Below are positions 1 to 5,691 of a DNA stretch of 12,987 nucleotides, piece by piece. The notes beneath the pieces are model-generated. The model had not been told where the DNA came from. It was given only the letters and a program-made list of their open reading frames with translations, and made no database searches. Numbering within the stretch: position 1 is the first letter of the stretch; each line of letters starts with the position of its first letter. A program made the position numbers and the translations under genes. Source of the stretch: Candidatus Woesearchaeota archaeon (lineage in GTDB: Archaea > Nanobdellota > Nanobdellia > Woesearchaeales > GW2011-AR9); assembly GCA_016203215.1 (NCBI GenBank), contig JACQNF010000085.1, positions 1-12,987 of the forward strand, written 5' to 3'.

Positions 1-166
1 GCTTTCTAGCACATTTATGTCACAAAGTGCGGGGTTGAGAAATCGTCTCTTTCCAAGCCTCGGCTTTTAAGCCGAGGTGAGACGATTTCAAGAAATGTAA
101 AGAATATTACATTTCTGAACAGAAAACTGATCACCGTCAGTTTTCATGTTCCCGCACTTTCATGAC
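1..166. repeat. Multi-arm palindromic element (four-way junction)
   Basis: Seen directly: an outer stem pairs 24-33 (AAAGTGCGGG) with 151-160, extended by GTCA 19-22 with TGAC 163-166. It encloses three perfect or near-perfect hairpins. Arm I pairs 39-49 with 79-89 and carries an inner hairpin CCTCGGCT 58-65 with 70-77. Arm II pairs 91-100 with 107-116. Arm III pairs 117-130 with 137-151 with one bulged base, sharing its last base with the outer stem. The right stem strand overlaps the aldolase stop codon (160-162). Segment 1-18 reappears inverted at 7608-7625 (17 of 18 bases) and 153-166 reappears at 7628-7641 (14 of 14), so this is a repeated family. The left end is probably cut by the window edge. 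It could be a MITE-like foldback element or a structured 3' UTR; no known RNA family is recognised. Confidence 0.75.
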
Positions 167-1077
167 GCCTTTCCCGCGCTCCCGAAAAGACGGATGCGTT
201 GTTCTGCCACGTGTTGGATCAGATCTCGCGCCGGCCCAAGAATATGTCGTGGGTCAACGTCACGTGGTGAATTGTTCAACGCTTTCCGCACCGCAGCGTC
301 GAAGGCAAGACGAAGGTCGGTGTCCGTATTTATCTTTGTGACACCATTAGCGATAGCCTTCTTGATCTGCGCATCAGGAATACCGCGTACTCCTTGAAGA
401 GAGGCGCCGTATTTTTCAGCAAGTACGACAATCTTTCGCGGCACTGCTGACGCGCCGTGGAGGACGAGAGGAACCTGTACTCTTCGGCGGATCTGGCTGA
501 GGATGTTGTGCTGGAGGGATGGCTTTCCTGCGAACTTGTATGCACCGTGGCTTGTGCCGATCGCCACGGCTAGAAAATCACAGTCAGTGCGTTCTACAAA
601 TTCTTGAGCGGTATTCGGATCTGTGTACTGGATTTTTCGTTCTCGGACAGTGTCTTCCGCGCCTCCGATGGTTCCTAATTCTGCTTCCACTGCAATGTCT
701 TTTCGATGCGCTAATTGAACAATCCGTTTCGTCTTCTGAACATTTCGTTCAAATGGTTCATGCGACGCATCGATCATCACCGAGGAATAGCCTATCAGGA
801 TGGCTTTCCGCACAACTTCTTCATTTTGGCCATGATCAAGGTGAAGCGCAATCGGGATTGGCGTGACTTCTGAAGCAGTTTGTGCGAGGGAATAGAGGTA
901 ATTCATTCCTGCGTATTGAAGTGATCCTTCGGATGTCGCAAGAATCACTGGCGAGCGCAGTGTCGCTGCTGCGCGTGTGACTCCTTGCACGATCTCCATG
1001 TTGTTGATGTTGAAATGCGGGACAGCATATCGACCGCGTTGCGCTTTCTGAAGCAATTTTAATGTCGAATGAAACAT
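160..1077 (-). CDS. fba: Class II fructose-bisphosphate aldolase
   Basis: Zinc-dependent cytosolic aldolase interconverting fructose 1,6-bisphosphate with dihydroxyacetone phosphate and glyceraldehyde 3-phosphate. The 305 residues match the class II length. Visible active-site elements are HLDHGQ (79-84, with catalytic Asp81 and zinc ligand His82), MIDAS (101-105), Glu132, GTSHG with zinc ligand His177, HGAS with His207, and the phosphate-binding INTDTD (249-254). The region from HGASAVP to the C-terminal FGSAGKA resembles the class IIB subgroup known from thermophilic bacteria. The start has an AAGGT SD site a few bases upstream. It follows the PfkB-family kinase gene by 23 nt and is probably co-transcribed with it, which suits consecutive glycolytic steps. 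Many archaea use unrelated aldolases, so a bacterial origin by transfer is likely (inference). Ketose-bisphosphate specificity (fructose versus tagatose) cannot be settled by eye. Confidence 0.93.
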   Translation of the reverse strand: MFHSTLKLLQKAQRGRYAVPHFNINNMEIVQGVTRAAATLRSPVILATSEGSLQYAGMNYLYSLAQTASEVTPIPIALHLDHGQNEEVVRKAILIGYSSVMIDASHEPFERNVQKTKRIVQLAHRKDIAVEAELGTIGGAEDTVRERKIQYTDPNTAQEFVERTDCDFLAVAIGTSHGAYKFAGKPSLQHNILSQIRRRVQVPLVLHGASAVPRKIVVLAEKYGASLQGVRGIPDAQIKKAIANGVTKINTDTDLRLAFDAAVRKALNNSPRDVDPRHILGPARDLIQHVAEQRIRLFGSAGKAS

Positions 1078-1100
1078 TTTTTACCTTGGTTTTGATGTGT

Positions 1101-2066
1101 TTAAATTCTGCCTATCACGATGTTTATCTTCTTTTTTTGGAGTTCATGCCGCGCTTCGCGTTCAGTTAATAGTTTATTTTTTGCCCCGATATGTTGGATG
1201 ACCGATGACGCGTTGATCTGTCCGAGGCGGAGGCAGTCTTCAAATTTCCATCGTTTGATCATGCCTGCAACTACCCCTGAGGTAAACGCATCGCCTGCGC
1301 CGGCAGTATGAACGACCTTCACTGTAGGGGGGATAAACGAATAGGTTCTGTTGTCATACAATGCCCAGCATCGTTTTGCTCCATTGGTGATGATGATCAT
1401 TTTTGGCCCTTCCGCGTGTAATCTCTTGAGAAGATTCTTCGTCTTATCTTCCGTTGTCTTCAACAACGCCTGTGCTTCTTCAATGTTGAGGACGAGCAGA
1501 GTAGTGGCATCTAAAATTGATTTGAGAAACGACTTGCCCTTTGCCGCTAAATAGAGGGAAGGATTGAACACAAGAGGTATTTTTTTAGCCTGTGCAAATG
1601 ACGCAATCTTTTTTTCTGTCTGAAATGCATCTCCCCAGAGGGTTGCGAGGTAGATCCAGCGCGGCAAAGGAGATGTTATCGTAAAATCTGCCACCTGAAG
1701 ATCCTGTGACGCGCCTTTGTGGACAAAAATGATCCTGTCGGCGTTTTTCGGTGCAGAGATGACTGTGGCCGAATCCGTCGGTCGTCTGCTTCGCCGAGTA
1801 CACAGATTAGGCACTTTGTACCGTTTCATCTCCCGAAGAATAAATTCGGCATCATGATCATCACCTATTTTTGTAAGCATCTTTACTTTGAGGCCTAGCA
1901 AAGACAGGGCAGCAGCTGAGTTCGTAGCTCCACCACCAGAATGAGTCTCTGCAGCCTGGACAAGTACTTTATCTCCGGGATGGATCATTTCAAAAGGAGA
2001 ATTGATGGTCAAAAAGCGATCAACTGTTGCTGATCCTATACAGAGAACATCATATGGTGGATGCAT
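1101..2066 (-). CDS. PfkB-family carbohydrate kinase
   Basis: Ribokinase-fold kinase of 321 residues that phosphorylates a sugar, sugar phosphate or nucleoside using ATP. Motifs seen: N-terminal DVLCIGSATVDRF, the substrate-site GGGATNSA (44-51), NPS (168-170), NIEEA (194-198), TNG (227-229) and the anion-hole/catalytic signature TAGAGDAF (254-261), whose Asp259 is the expected base. It is first in a two-gene operon with the aldolase, so the best guess is a 6-phosphofructokinase or fructose-1-phosphate kinase. PfkB motifs do not fix the substrate, and adenosine or ribokinase-like activity remains possible. An SD-like GAGGT lies 8 nt before the ATG. The promoter at 2101-2114 carries the upstream motif shared with the sigma-like gene, which suggests co-regulation. 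Confidence 0.88.
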   Translation of the reverse strand: MHPPYDVLCIGSATVDRFLTINSPFEMIHPGDKVLVQAAETHSGGGATNSAAALSLLGLKVKMLTKIGDDHDAEFILREMKRYKVPNLCTRRSRRPTDSATVISAPKNADRIIFVHKGASQDLQVADFTITSPLPRWIYLATLWGDAFQTEKKIASFAQAKKIPLVFNPSLYLAAKGKSFLKSILDATTLLVLNIEEAQALLKTTEDKTKNLLKRLHAEGPKMIIITNGAKRCWALYDNRTYSFIPPTVKVVHTAGAGDAFTSGVVAGMIKRWKFEDCLRLGQINASSVIQHIGAKNKLLTEREARHELQKKKINIVIGRI

Positions 2067-2100
2067 CCTCGCGACCTCTTTTTAAGAGTAGGAGGAAAAC

Positions 2101-2114
2101 GAAGTTTAAATATG
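2101..2114 (-). promoter_or_regulatory. TATA-like box of the pfkB-fba operon
   Basis: Minus-strand CATATTTAAACTTC, about 40 nt before the kinase ATG, predicting a transcription start near 2080 and a short leader containing the GAGGT SD site. A small inverted repeat CTCTT/AAGAG (2076-2088) lies across the predicted start and could be an operator. The upstream motif at 2132-2143 begins 18 nt before this box. Confidence 0.5.
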
Positions 2115-2127
2115 TTGTTGTGTGAGG

Positions 2128-2159
2128 TCTGTATTTAGTTCGCCATCACGGCCGGCGGT
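2128..2159 (-). promoter_or_regulatory. Shared upstream motif, copy A (pfkB promoter)
   Basis: The minus-strand core GCGAACTAAATA (2132-2143) is identical to copies at 3328-3339 and 7092-7103. The flank towards 2159 also matches the inverted copy at 3571-3600: both read CCGCC, then GTGAyGG, then CGAACTAArTAC, differing by a 4-nt insertion and a few substitutions. The copy is therefore either a regulator site or a solitary end of the element at 3323-3597 sitting in the pfkB promoter. Confidence 0.6.
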
Positions 2160-2186
2160 TGACTTTTTTAAGAATTTTGATGGAAT

Positions 2187-3278
2187 CTATGTAGAGAGGT
2201 ATTTTCTCAATCTATTTGAAGGATGGCCAAGTTTCTCCAGTGCGTTTTTTTTGATCTGATTAATCCTCTGTTCTGTCACCCCAAATTTGGGAGCGATCTC
2301 GCGATGTGTTTTTTCGTTTACTACCGTTTCGCAAAGCACTCTCGTTTCTCTTCGAGTCAGCCTTTCCAATGCTTTCTGAAGGTTATCTCTCATTTCACGT
2401 CTTTCGACGTATTCTTCTGCCGTCACGGCGTCTTCGTTAGGACAATATCCTTCTTCAAAAGTTTCAGGCGAAAGAGGATCGCTGTTTGATTCTTTGTCGT
2501 CAGGATTGCCCCAGAGATCGATATATTCTCCATTCAGCGAACAGAGAAGCATTGCGGCGCGTTCATATCCCCATCGAGAATTGAGTGAAGACCTGTATGC
2601 TCGTTCAGCCATGGCATTAAGGAATTCATTGTCAAAATGAGTGCGGAAAAGCGTCCGCGCTTCCCAGTGCAGCTTTAGATACGGGAAAAGACCTTGCTTT
2701 CCTGAAAATCTTAACATTTGTCCGATAGCAGTAGTTCTTATCCAAGAGCTGATTCGACATTTTTCTGGTTGAAATGCATGAAACGATGAAACGATTCTTT
2801 CCATTCCTTCTTGAATCAGATCTTTTTGTTCGCAGCGAGAACCAAGAAGTGTCACTCTTCTCCCCTTTTTAATTTCAATGTACCCTGTTTTGGCTTCCAG
2901 AGCAAGAAGATGGAGATAGGGCATCGTCCTCGTGACGATTTCGCTGACAATCTCCTGTTGGCGAGGAGTGCGGTTCTGCGGAGTTGTCCCTTTTTCCTCG
3001 GCACACATAATTTGGTAATACTCCGCTCCAAGAGCATGAAGATAATCCCAACCCTTTTTGAGAGTATTTTCCGAATTCGGAAGCGATGTCTTTATTTTCT
3101 CCTCCAGCAAGATGGAGGATGGTGTTTCTTCTACTCTCTCTTCATTTCGGTTTGGGCGAAGATATCCTTCGATAACTTGATGTCGTTGATACTGGAAATC
3201 TTCCAAGTCCCATCCTCTCCGTTGATATCGAGGGCGCAACCTGTCAAGTATATGAAGTGCTTGGTCTACGGAACTCAT
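2187..3278 (-). CDS. Sigma-70-like transcription initiation factor
   Basis: A 363-residue protein with two blocks matching bacterial sigma-70. The region 2 block (about 114-191) contains DLIQEGMERIVSSFHAFQPE (153-172), matching the core-binding 2.2 helix, followed by SSWIRTTAIGQMLR (177-190), matching 2.3/2.4. The region 4 block (about 282-363) contains NEDAVTAEEYVERREMRDNL, then LERLTRRETRVL (304-315), the HTH EIAPKFGVTEQRINQIKKNA (327-346), and the primary-sigma-type ending LEKLGHPSN..LRKYL. No region 1.1 is seen, and residues 1-110 and 195-280 are unassigned. No SD precedes the ATG, but a TATA-like box lies 21-32 nt upstream, so the mRNA is probably leaderless and uses the archaeal machinery. 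Sigma-like genes have been reported from some DPANN genomes. Function here is unknown: alternative initiation factor, antagonist or DNA-binding regulator. The neighbouring foldback element may mean the gene was acquired. Confidence 0.85.
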   Translation of the reverse strand: MSSVDQALHILDRLRPRYQRRGWDLEDFQYQRHQVIEGYLRPNRNEERVEETPSSILLEEKIKTSLPNSENTLKKGWDYLHALGAEYYQIMCAEEKGTTPQNRTPRQQEIVSEIVTRTMPYLHLLALEAKTGYIEIKKGRRVTLLGSRCEQKDLIQEGMERIVSSFHAFQPEKCRISSWIRTTAIGQMLRFSGKQGLFPYLKLHWEARTLFRTHFDNEFLNAMAERAYRSSLNSRWGYERAAMLLCSLNGEYIDLWGNPDDKESNSDPLSPETFEEGYCPNEDAVTAEEYVERREMRDNLQKALERLTRRETRVLCETVVNEKTHREIAPKFGVTEQRINQIKKNALEKLGHPSNRLRKYLST

Positions 3279-3298
3279 TTGATAACTTACCAGTAGTT

Positions 3299-3310
3299 AC
3301 TTTTTAAATG
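3299..3310 (-). promoter_or_regulatory. TATA-like box of the sigma-like gene
   Basis: Minus-strand CATTTAAAAAGT, centred about 26-27 nt before the ATG at 3278, as expected for an archaeal leaderless transcript. The shared motif at 3328-3339 starts 18 nt further upstream, the same spacing as at the pfkB promoter. Confidence 0.6.
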
Positions 3311-3322
3311 TTTTGACTAAGA

Positions 3323-3597
3323 GTACATATTTAGTTCGCCGCAACGATTCGACGGGCGGGCCGTCTGTCTCGCGGAGAATAGCGTTGTCCTAATGGATGT
3401 ATAGGAAACCAACTAAATCATTTGGTGTTAACGGTTGGTTTCCTTATTAGAAATCCAACACATTGACAGAATTACTTTGTTGGATTTCTATACCTAAACT
3501 GTTCTACCGTCTATTCTCCGACATTAACCACTCTGCTTCGCTTAGTAGATCGAGACAGACACTTTGGCCTTGCCCGCCGTGACGGCGAACTAAGTAC
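3323..3597. repeat. 275-nt foldback element with nested hairpins
   Basis: Fills the gene-free stretch between the sigma-like gene and the glycerate-kinase-like gene. Outer inverted repeats are 3331-3341 (TTAGTTCGCCG) with 3583-3593, plus GGCGGG 3355-3360 with 3573-3578. A 20-nt strand 3363-3382 pairs in two halves: 3363-3372 with 3551-3560, and 3373-3382 with 3511-3520. This leaves a 30-nt bulge at 3521-3550. Inside are two long perfect hairpins: AGGAAACCAAC 3403-3413 with 3434-3444 (11 bp), and 3448-3460 with 3478-3490 (13 bp). No ORF is present. The overall T or Y shape suggests a non-autonomous foldback (MITE-like) element; a structured RNA or recombination site is an alternative. RNase P and SRP RNA signatures were not found. 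Confidence 0.75.
3328..3339 (-). promoter_or_regulatory. Shared upstream motif, copy B (sigma-like gene promoter)
   Basis: Minus-strand GCGAACTAAATA followed by TGTAC. Its proximal edge is exactly 50 nt from the ATG, the same distance as copy D before the 199-aa gene. It is also one end of the 3323-3597 inverted repeat. Confidence 0.6.
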
Positions 3598-3600
3598 AAA
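3571..3600 (+). promoter_or_regulatory. Shared motif, inverted copy C
   Basis: Plus-strand GCGAACTAAGTA (3585-3596), preceded by the short palindrome CGCCGTGACGGCG (3575-3587). It closes the foldback element. No TATA-like box or gene start follows it on the plus strand, so unlike copies A, B and D it is not obviously a promoter element. Confidence 0.5.
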
Positions 3601-3605
3601 CGACT

Positions 3606-3612
3606 CAAAAAG
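3606..3612 (-). terminator. Possible T-run terminator after the glycerate-kinase-like gene
   Basis: Minus-strand CTTTTTG directly after the TGA stop. Archaeal RNA polymerase stops at short T runs, but five T residues is weak evidence. Confidence 0.3.
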
Positions 3613-3615
3613 AAT

Positions 3616-4452
3616 TCACTTCTTCCACACAACTTTTGTGAAGGTATGCTCTTTATCAATCATAATCGTTGCATCCGGCTTGATTTTTTCATAGCATAAA
3701 TACGTAAACGGAAGAAAGAGATTGACAAAGCGCTCCACTTCTTTTTCAGACATGCCCTCGCCTCGGGCTTGTTTTAATTCCCGTTCCTGCTGCATCCGCC
3801 ATTTCAAATGAAGAGACGGGTGACGTGGACGAAGCATGATGGAGTAATCAACGAATTTCCAGAGCGGGCGGTATTTTCTGACAAAGCGAAGAACTTGTCG
3901 GGAATACTCTAATTTCGGGTCAATATCCTTGAGAGATATCGTATGCTTACTGCAGACTCGCGCGAGAGCAAGCGGTGTGACAAATGGGATCCCCACACAC
4001 CATCCCTCAAAGAGAATGAAATCCTGCCGTTGATGAACTGCTGCTTTCAATGGAGAAACATCTCCCCTGCCGTTTGCGATTGACTTGTCAAAGAGAGGGA
4101 TTTCCGTTCGTCTTCCTTGCCGGAGCTCGTACAAAACTGTTTTTAACAGAGAGAGACGATGTGTGCCCGGCAGGCCGCGAGGAATCTGATAAAATGGGTT
4201 CTGTGAGTATCGCTTCTGAAGCGCTTCCCGTTTTGAAAGTGGAAGGTAAAAATCATCGAGGGAGAACGAGGTGACGTGATATCCTTTTAACTCTAATTCT
4301 TTCTGGAGGACTTTTGTGAACGTCGTTTTTCCCGTCCCTTGACCCCCTTGGATACCGACAATGATGGTTTTGCCGGGAGTATAGAGTTTTTCTAGCTGAG
4401 CAATGAGCGGATGAAGTATCCTCTTGTGTTCTTCACGGCTAAACGGTTGCAC
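3616..4452 (-). CDS. P-loop kinase resembling plant-type D-glycerate 3-kinase
   Basis: A cytosolic 278-residue kinase of the uridine kinase/phosphoribulokinase fold. Seen: Walker A GIQGGQGTGKTT (33-44, Lys42), LDDFYLP (65-71), RGLPGTH (92-98) matching the GNPGTHD signature of D-glycerate 3-kinase and yeast Tda10-type proteins, LFDKS (120-124) and the Walker-B-like ILFEGWCVG (146-154). The predicted reaction is D-glycerate plus ATP to 3-phosphoglycerate, which would feed glycerate into lower glycolysis next to the PfkB/aldolase operon. The Asp usually following GTH is Arg here (Arg99), so the substrate is uncertain. The start codon is GTG. No SD is visible, and a TATA-like box centred 25 nt upstream (4473-4481) predicts a leaderless mRNA starting at that GTG. 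Fold confidence is high, substrate confidence moderate. Confidence 0.75.
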   Translation of the reverse strand: MQPFSREEHKRILHPLIAQLEKLYTPGKTIIVGIQGGQGTGKTTFTKVLQKELELKGYHVTSFSLDDFYLPLSKREALQKRYSQNPFYQIPRGLPGTHRLSLLKTVLYELRQGRRTEIPLFDKSIANGRGDVSPLKAAVHQRQDFILFEGWCVGIPFVTPLALARVCSKHTISLKDIDPKLEYSRQVLRFVRKYRPLWKFVDYSIMLRPRHPSLHLKWRMQQERELKQARGEGMSEKEVERFVNLFLPFTYLCYEKIKPDATIMIDKEHTFTKVVWKK

Positions 4453-4472
4453 AATCTAACGATGGCGTTGTT

Positions 4473-4481
4473 GATTATAAA
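4473..4481 (-). promoter_or_regulatory. TATA-like box of the glycerate-kinase-like gene
   Basis: Minus-strand TTTATAATC, centred about 25 nt from the GTG start. It supports GTG at 4450-4452 as the leaderless start and lies in the 37-nt gap after the triphosphatase gene. Confidence 0.5.
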
Positions 4482-4489
4482 TGTTAGGT

Positions 4490-5023
4490 TCAGATTATTT
4501 CTCTCTCTACGTGGATGAGCGCCATCCTCAGTGCCTGCATCGTGTATTCTTTCCTTGTCACTCTGCCTCTTGTCAAAATGCCGATGATTCCTTCTGCTGC
4601 GCCAACGTTGGGGTTGTTTGTATATCCTGCGAGATACGCTGCGTCGTTCAGTGTTTTCCCTTCTCTGATGTGGGCAAGAAGTTCAACCGGACAATTAAAC
4701 CCTGAAGAAAAACCATAGTGGACAACCTTCCCATTATAGATGGCGCAAACAGTTAATTCCATCAATCCGCCCTGCGCCCGCGGCGCTTCCAGGAATCCCG
4801 ATTCGATGCCTACACTAAAGAGGCAGTCCGAAGAGTAGCAACTCTTTGCCCTCGTCTCCGCTCCGCGCATGGTGTCGTCTAGCGTTAATGGCTGATCTGC
4901 CACTCCTGAATCAACCTCTTTAGAGATGACTTCTGCGTTCTGGAGAAAAGGATATTCTACGAGGAGATCGCGAAGAGCAGAAATCTTTGTGGGGTTTTGT
5001 GTTCCGAGAGTGATTTTGAGCAT
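4490..5023 (-). CDS. DUF84 inosine/xanthosine triphosphatase
   Basis: A house-cleaning enzyme that hydrolyses non-canonical purine nucleoside triphosphates (ITP, XTP) to diphosphates, keeping them out of nucleic acids. The 177 residues fit the YjjX/DUF84 family. Seen: the N-terminal GTQNPTKISAL (7-17), VDSGVADQPLTLDDTMRGAE (37-56) with the family pattern of SGV, QP and T..GA, VGIESGF (71-77), the Y-T..P.VG..EG motif in the last third, and GILTRGRVTR near the C-terminus. An SD-like GAGG lies 9 nt before the ATG. It is divergent from the winged-helix gene; a single TATA-like stretch at 5080-5088 could serve both directions. Nothing looks damaged. Confidence 0.88.
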   Translation of the reverse strand: MLKITLGTQNPTKISALRDLLVEYPFLQNAEVISKEVDSGVADQPLTLDDTMRGAETRAKSCYSSDCLFSVGIESGFLEAPRAQGGLMELTVCAIYNGKVVHYGFSSGFNCPVELLAHIREGKTLNDAAYLAGYTNNPNVGAAEGIIGILTRGRVTRKEYTMQALRMALIHVEREII

Positions 5024-5079
5024 ATGCGATTCCTCAAAATGGGGGTATGACTTTAAACCATGTTGAAGCTATCAGAAGG

Positions 5080-5088
5080 TATTTATAT
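5080..5088. promoter_or_regulatory. TATA-like box between divergent genes
   Basis: TATTTATAT on the plus strand (ATATAAATA on the minus) is centred 26 nt before the plus-strand ATG at 5110, giving a leaderless start for the winged-helix gene. Read on the minus strand it would place a start near 5058 and leave the triphosphatase a leader of about 35 nt including its GAGG site. A second minus-strand candidate, GGTTTAAAGT near 5054, would exclude that SD and is less likely. Confidence 0.5.
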
Positions 5089-5109
5089 CTTACGAGTCTA
5101 GCAGGTAGT

Positions 5110-5685
5110 ATGCAAAAAAATAACTTCCTCCTCGTCGATCTCAATGAACCAAAAACAAAGAAACTTGCTGAGACGATCACCAGCGAAACGAGTCGGAAGA
5201 TCTTGAACGTTCTCGCGGAGAACGACGCGACAGAGAGTACGATCGCTACTGATCTGAAGATTCCCCTCCCGACGGTTCATTACCATCTCCAAAAGTTGCA
5301 GGAAGCAGGTCTGGTGACCGTTGAAGAATTTCATTATAGTTCCAAAGGCCGCGAAGTAAATCACTATAAACTGGCGAACAAATATATTATTATTGCCCCG
5401 AGAAAAGTCAGCGGTCTTAAACAGAAATTGAGAGGCATCCTTCCTGTCGGATTACTCATCCTTGGTCTTAGTGCTCTTTGGGGGTTGTTCAGCAAAACGG
5501 TCATCTCTAAGCAGAGCGCAAAAGTGATGCCCGGATTTCCTGCCATGGAACAGAATGTCTTTGTCGTGCCGCCACCAACCTATGCAGACCAGTATAGCAT
5601 TCTCTGGTTTTTGCTTGGGAGTGTGGTGACGCTGCTGCTTTATGTGATTATCGTTATTGTGCAAGAAAGAATTGTACGAAGGTGA
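5110..5685 (+). CDS. Membrane-anchored winged-helix transcription regulator
   Basis: A 191-residue protein with an N-terminal ArsR-like winged helix-turn-helix (about 15-95): ETSRKILNVLAEND, then TESTIATDLKIPLPTVHYHL (41-60, recognition helix), LQEAGLVTVEE and a wing ending NHYKLANKYIIIAP. The C-terminal half has two membrane helices (about 110-126 and 163-184) separated by a roughly 35-residue, proline-containing outer loop, and ends in a basic RIVRR tail. This implies a one-component sensor that binds DNA while sitting in the membrane. An upstream in-frame ATG at 5047 exists, but the TATA-like box lies inside that extension and positions transcription at 5110, so the shorter start is preferred. 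The SIMPL gene follows after 6 nt, suggesting co-transcription and a shared envelope-stress role. No DNA target is known. Confidence 0.82.
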   Translation: MQKNNFLLVDLNEPKTKKLAETITSETSRKILNVLAENDATESTIATDLKIPLPTVHYHLQKLQEAGLVTVEEFHYSSKGREVNHYKLANKYIIIAPRKVSGLKQKLRGILPVGLLILGLSALWGLFSKTVISKQSAKVMPGFPAMEQNVFVVPPPTYADQYSILWFLLGSVVTLLLYVIIVIVQERIVRR

Positions 5686-5691
5686 TTTCCC

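Noticed and set aside
1..166. CRISPR array or tRNA-like cloverleaf
   Set aside because: The arms differ in sequence and there is no repeated unit with spacers; no tRNA T-loop or acceptor features are present.
2811..3296. Plus-strand 161-codon open frame opposite the sigma-like gene
   Set aside because: No recognisable domain; the minus-strand sigma-70 homology explains the region.
3279..3340. Bacterial -35/-10 promoter for the sigma-like gene
   Set aside because: No convincing TTGACA/TATAAT pair; an archaeal TATA box at leaderless distance explains the start.
3323..3597. RNase P RNA or SRP RNA gene
   Set aside because: No conserved RNase P core sequences and no SRP helix 8 motif were found; the stems are too regular and palindromic.
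5047..5109. N-terminal extension of the winged-helix gene from an upstream ATG
   Set aside because: The TATA-like box lies inside this stretch and places transcription at the ATG at 5110.
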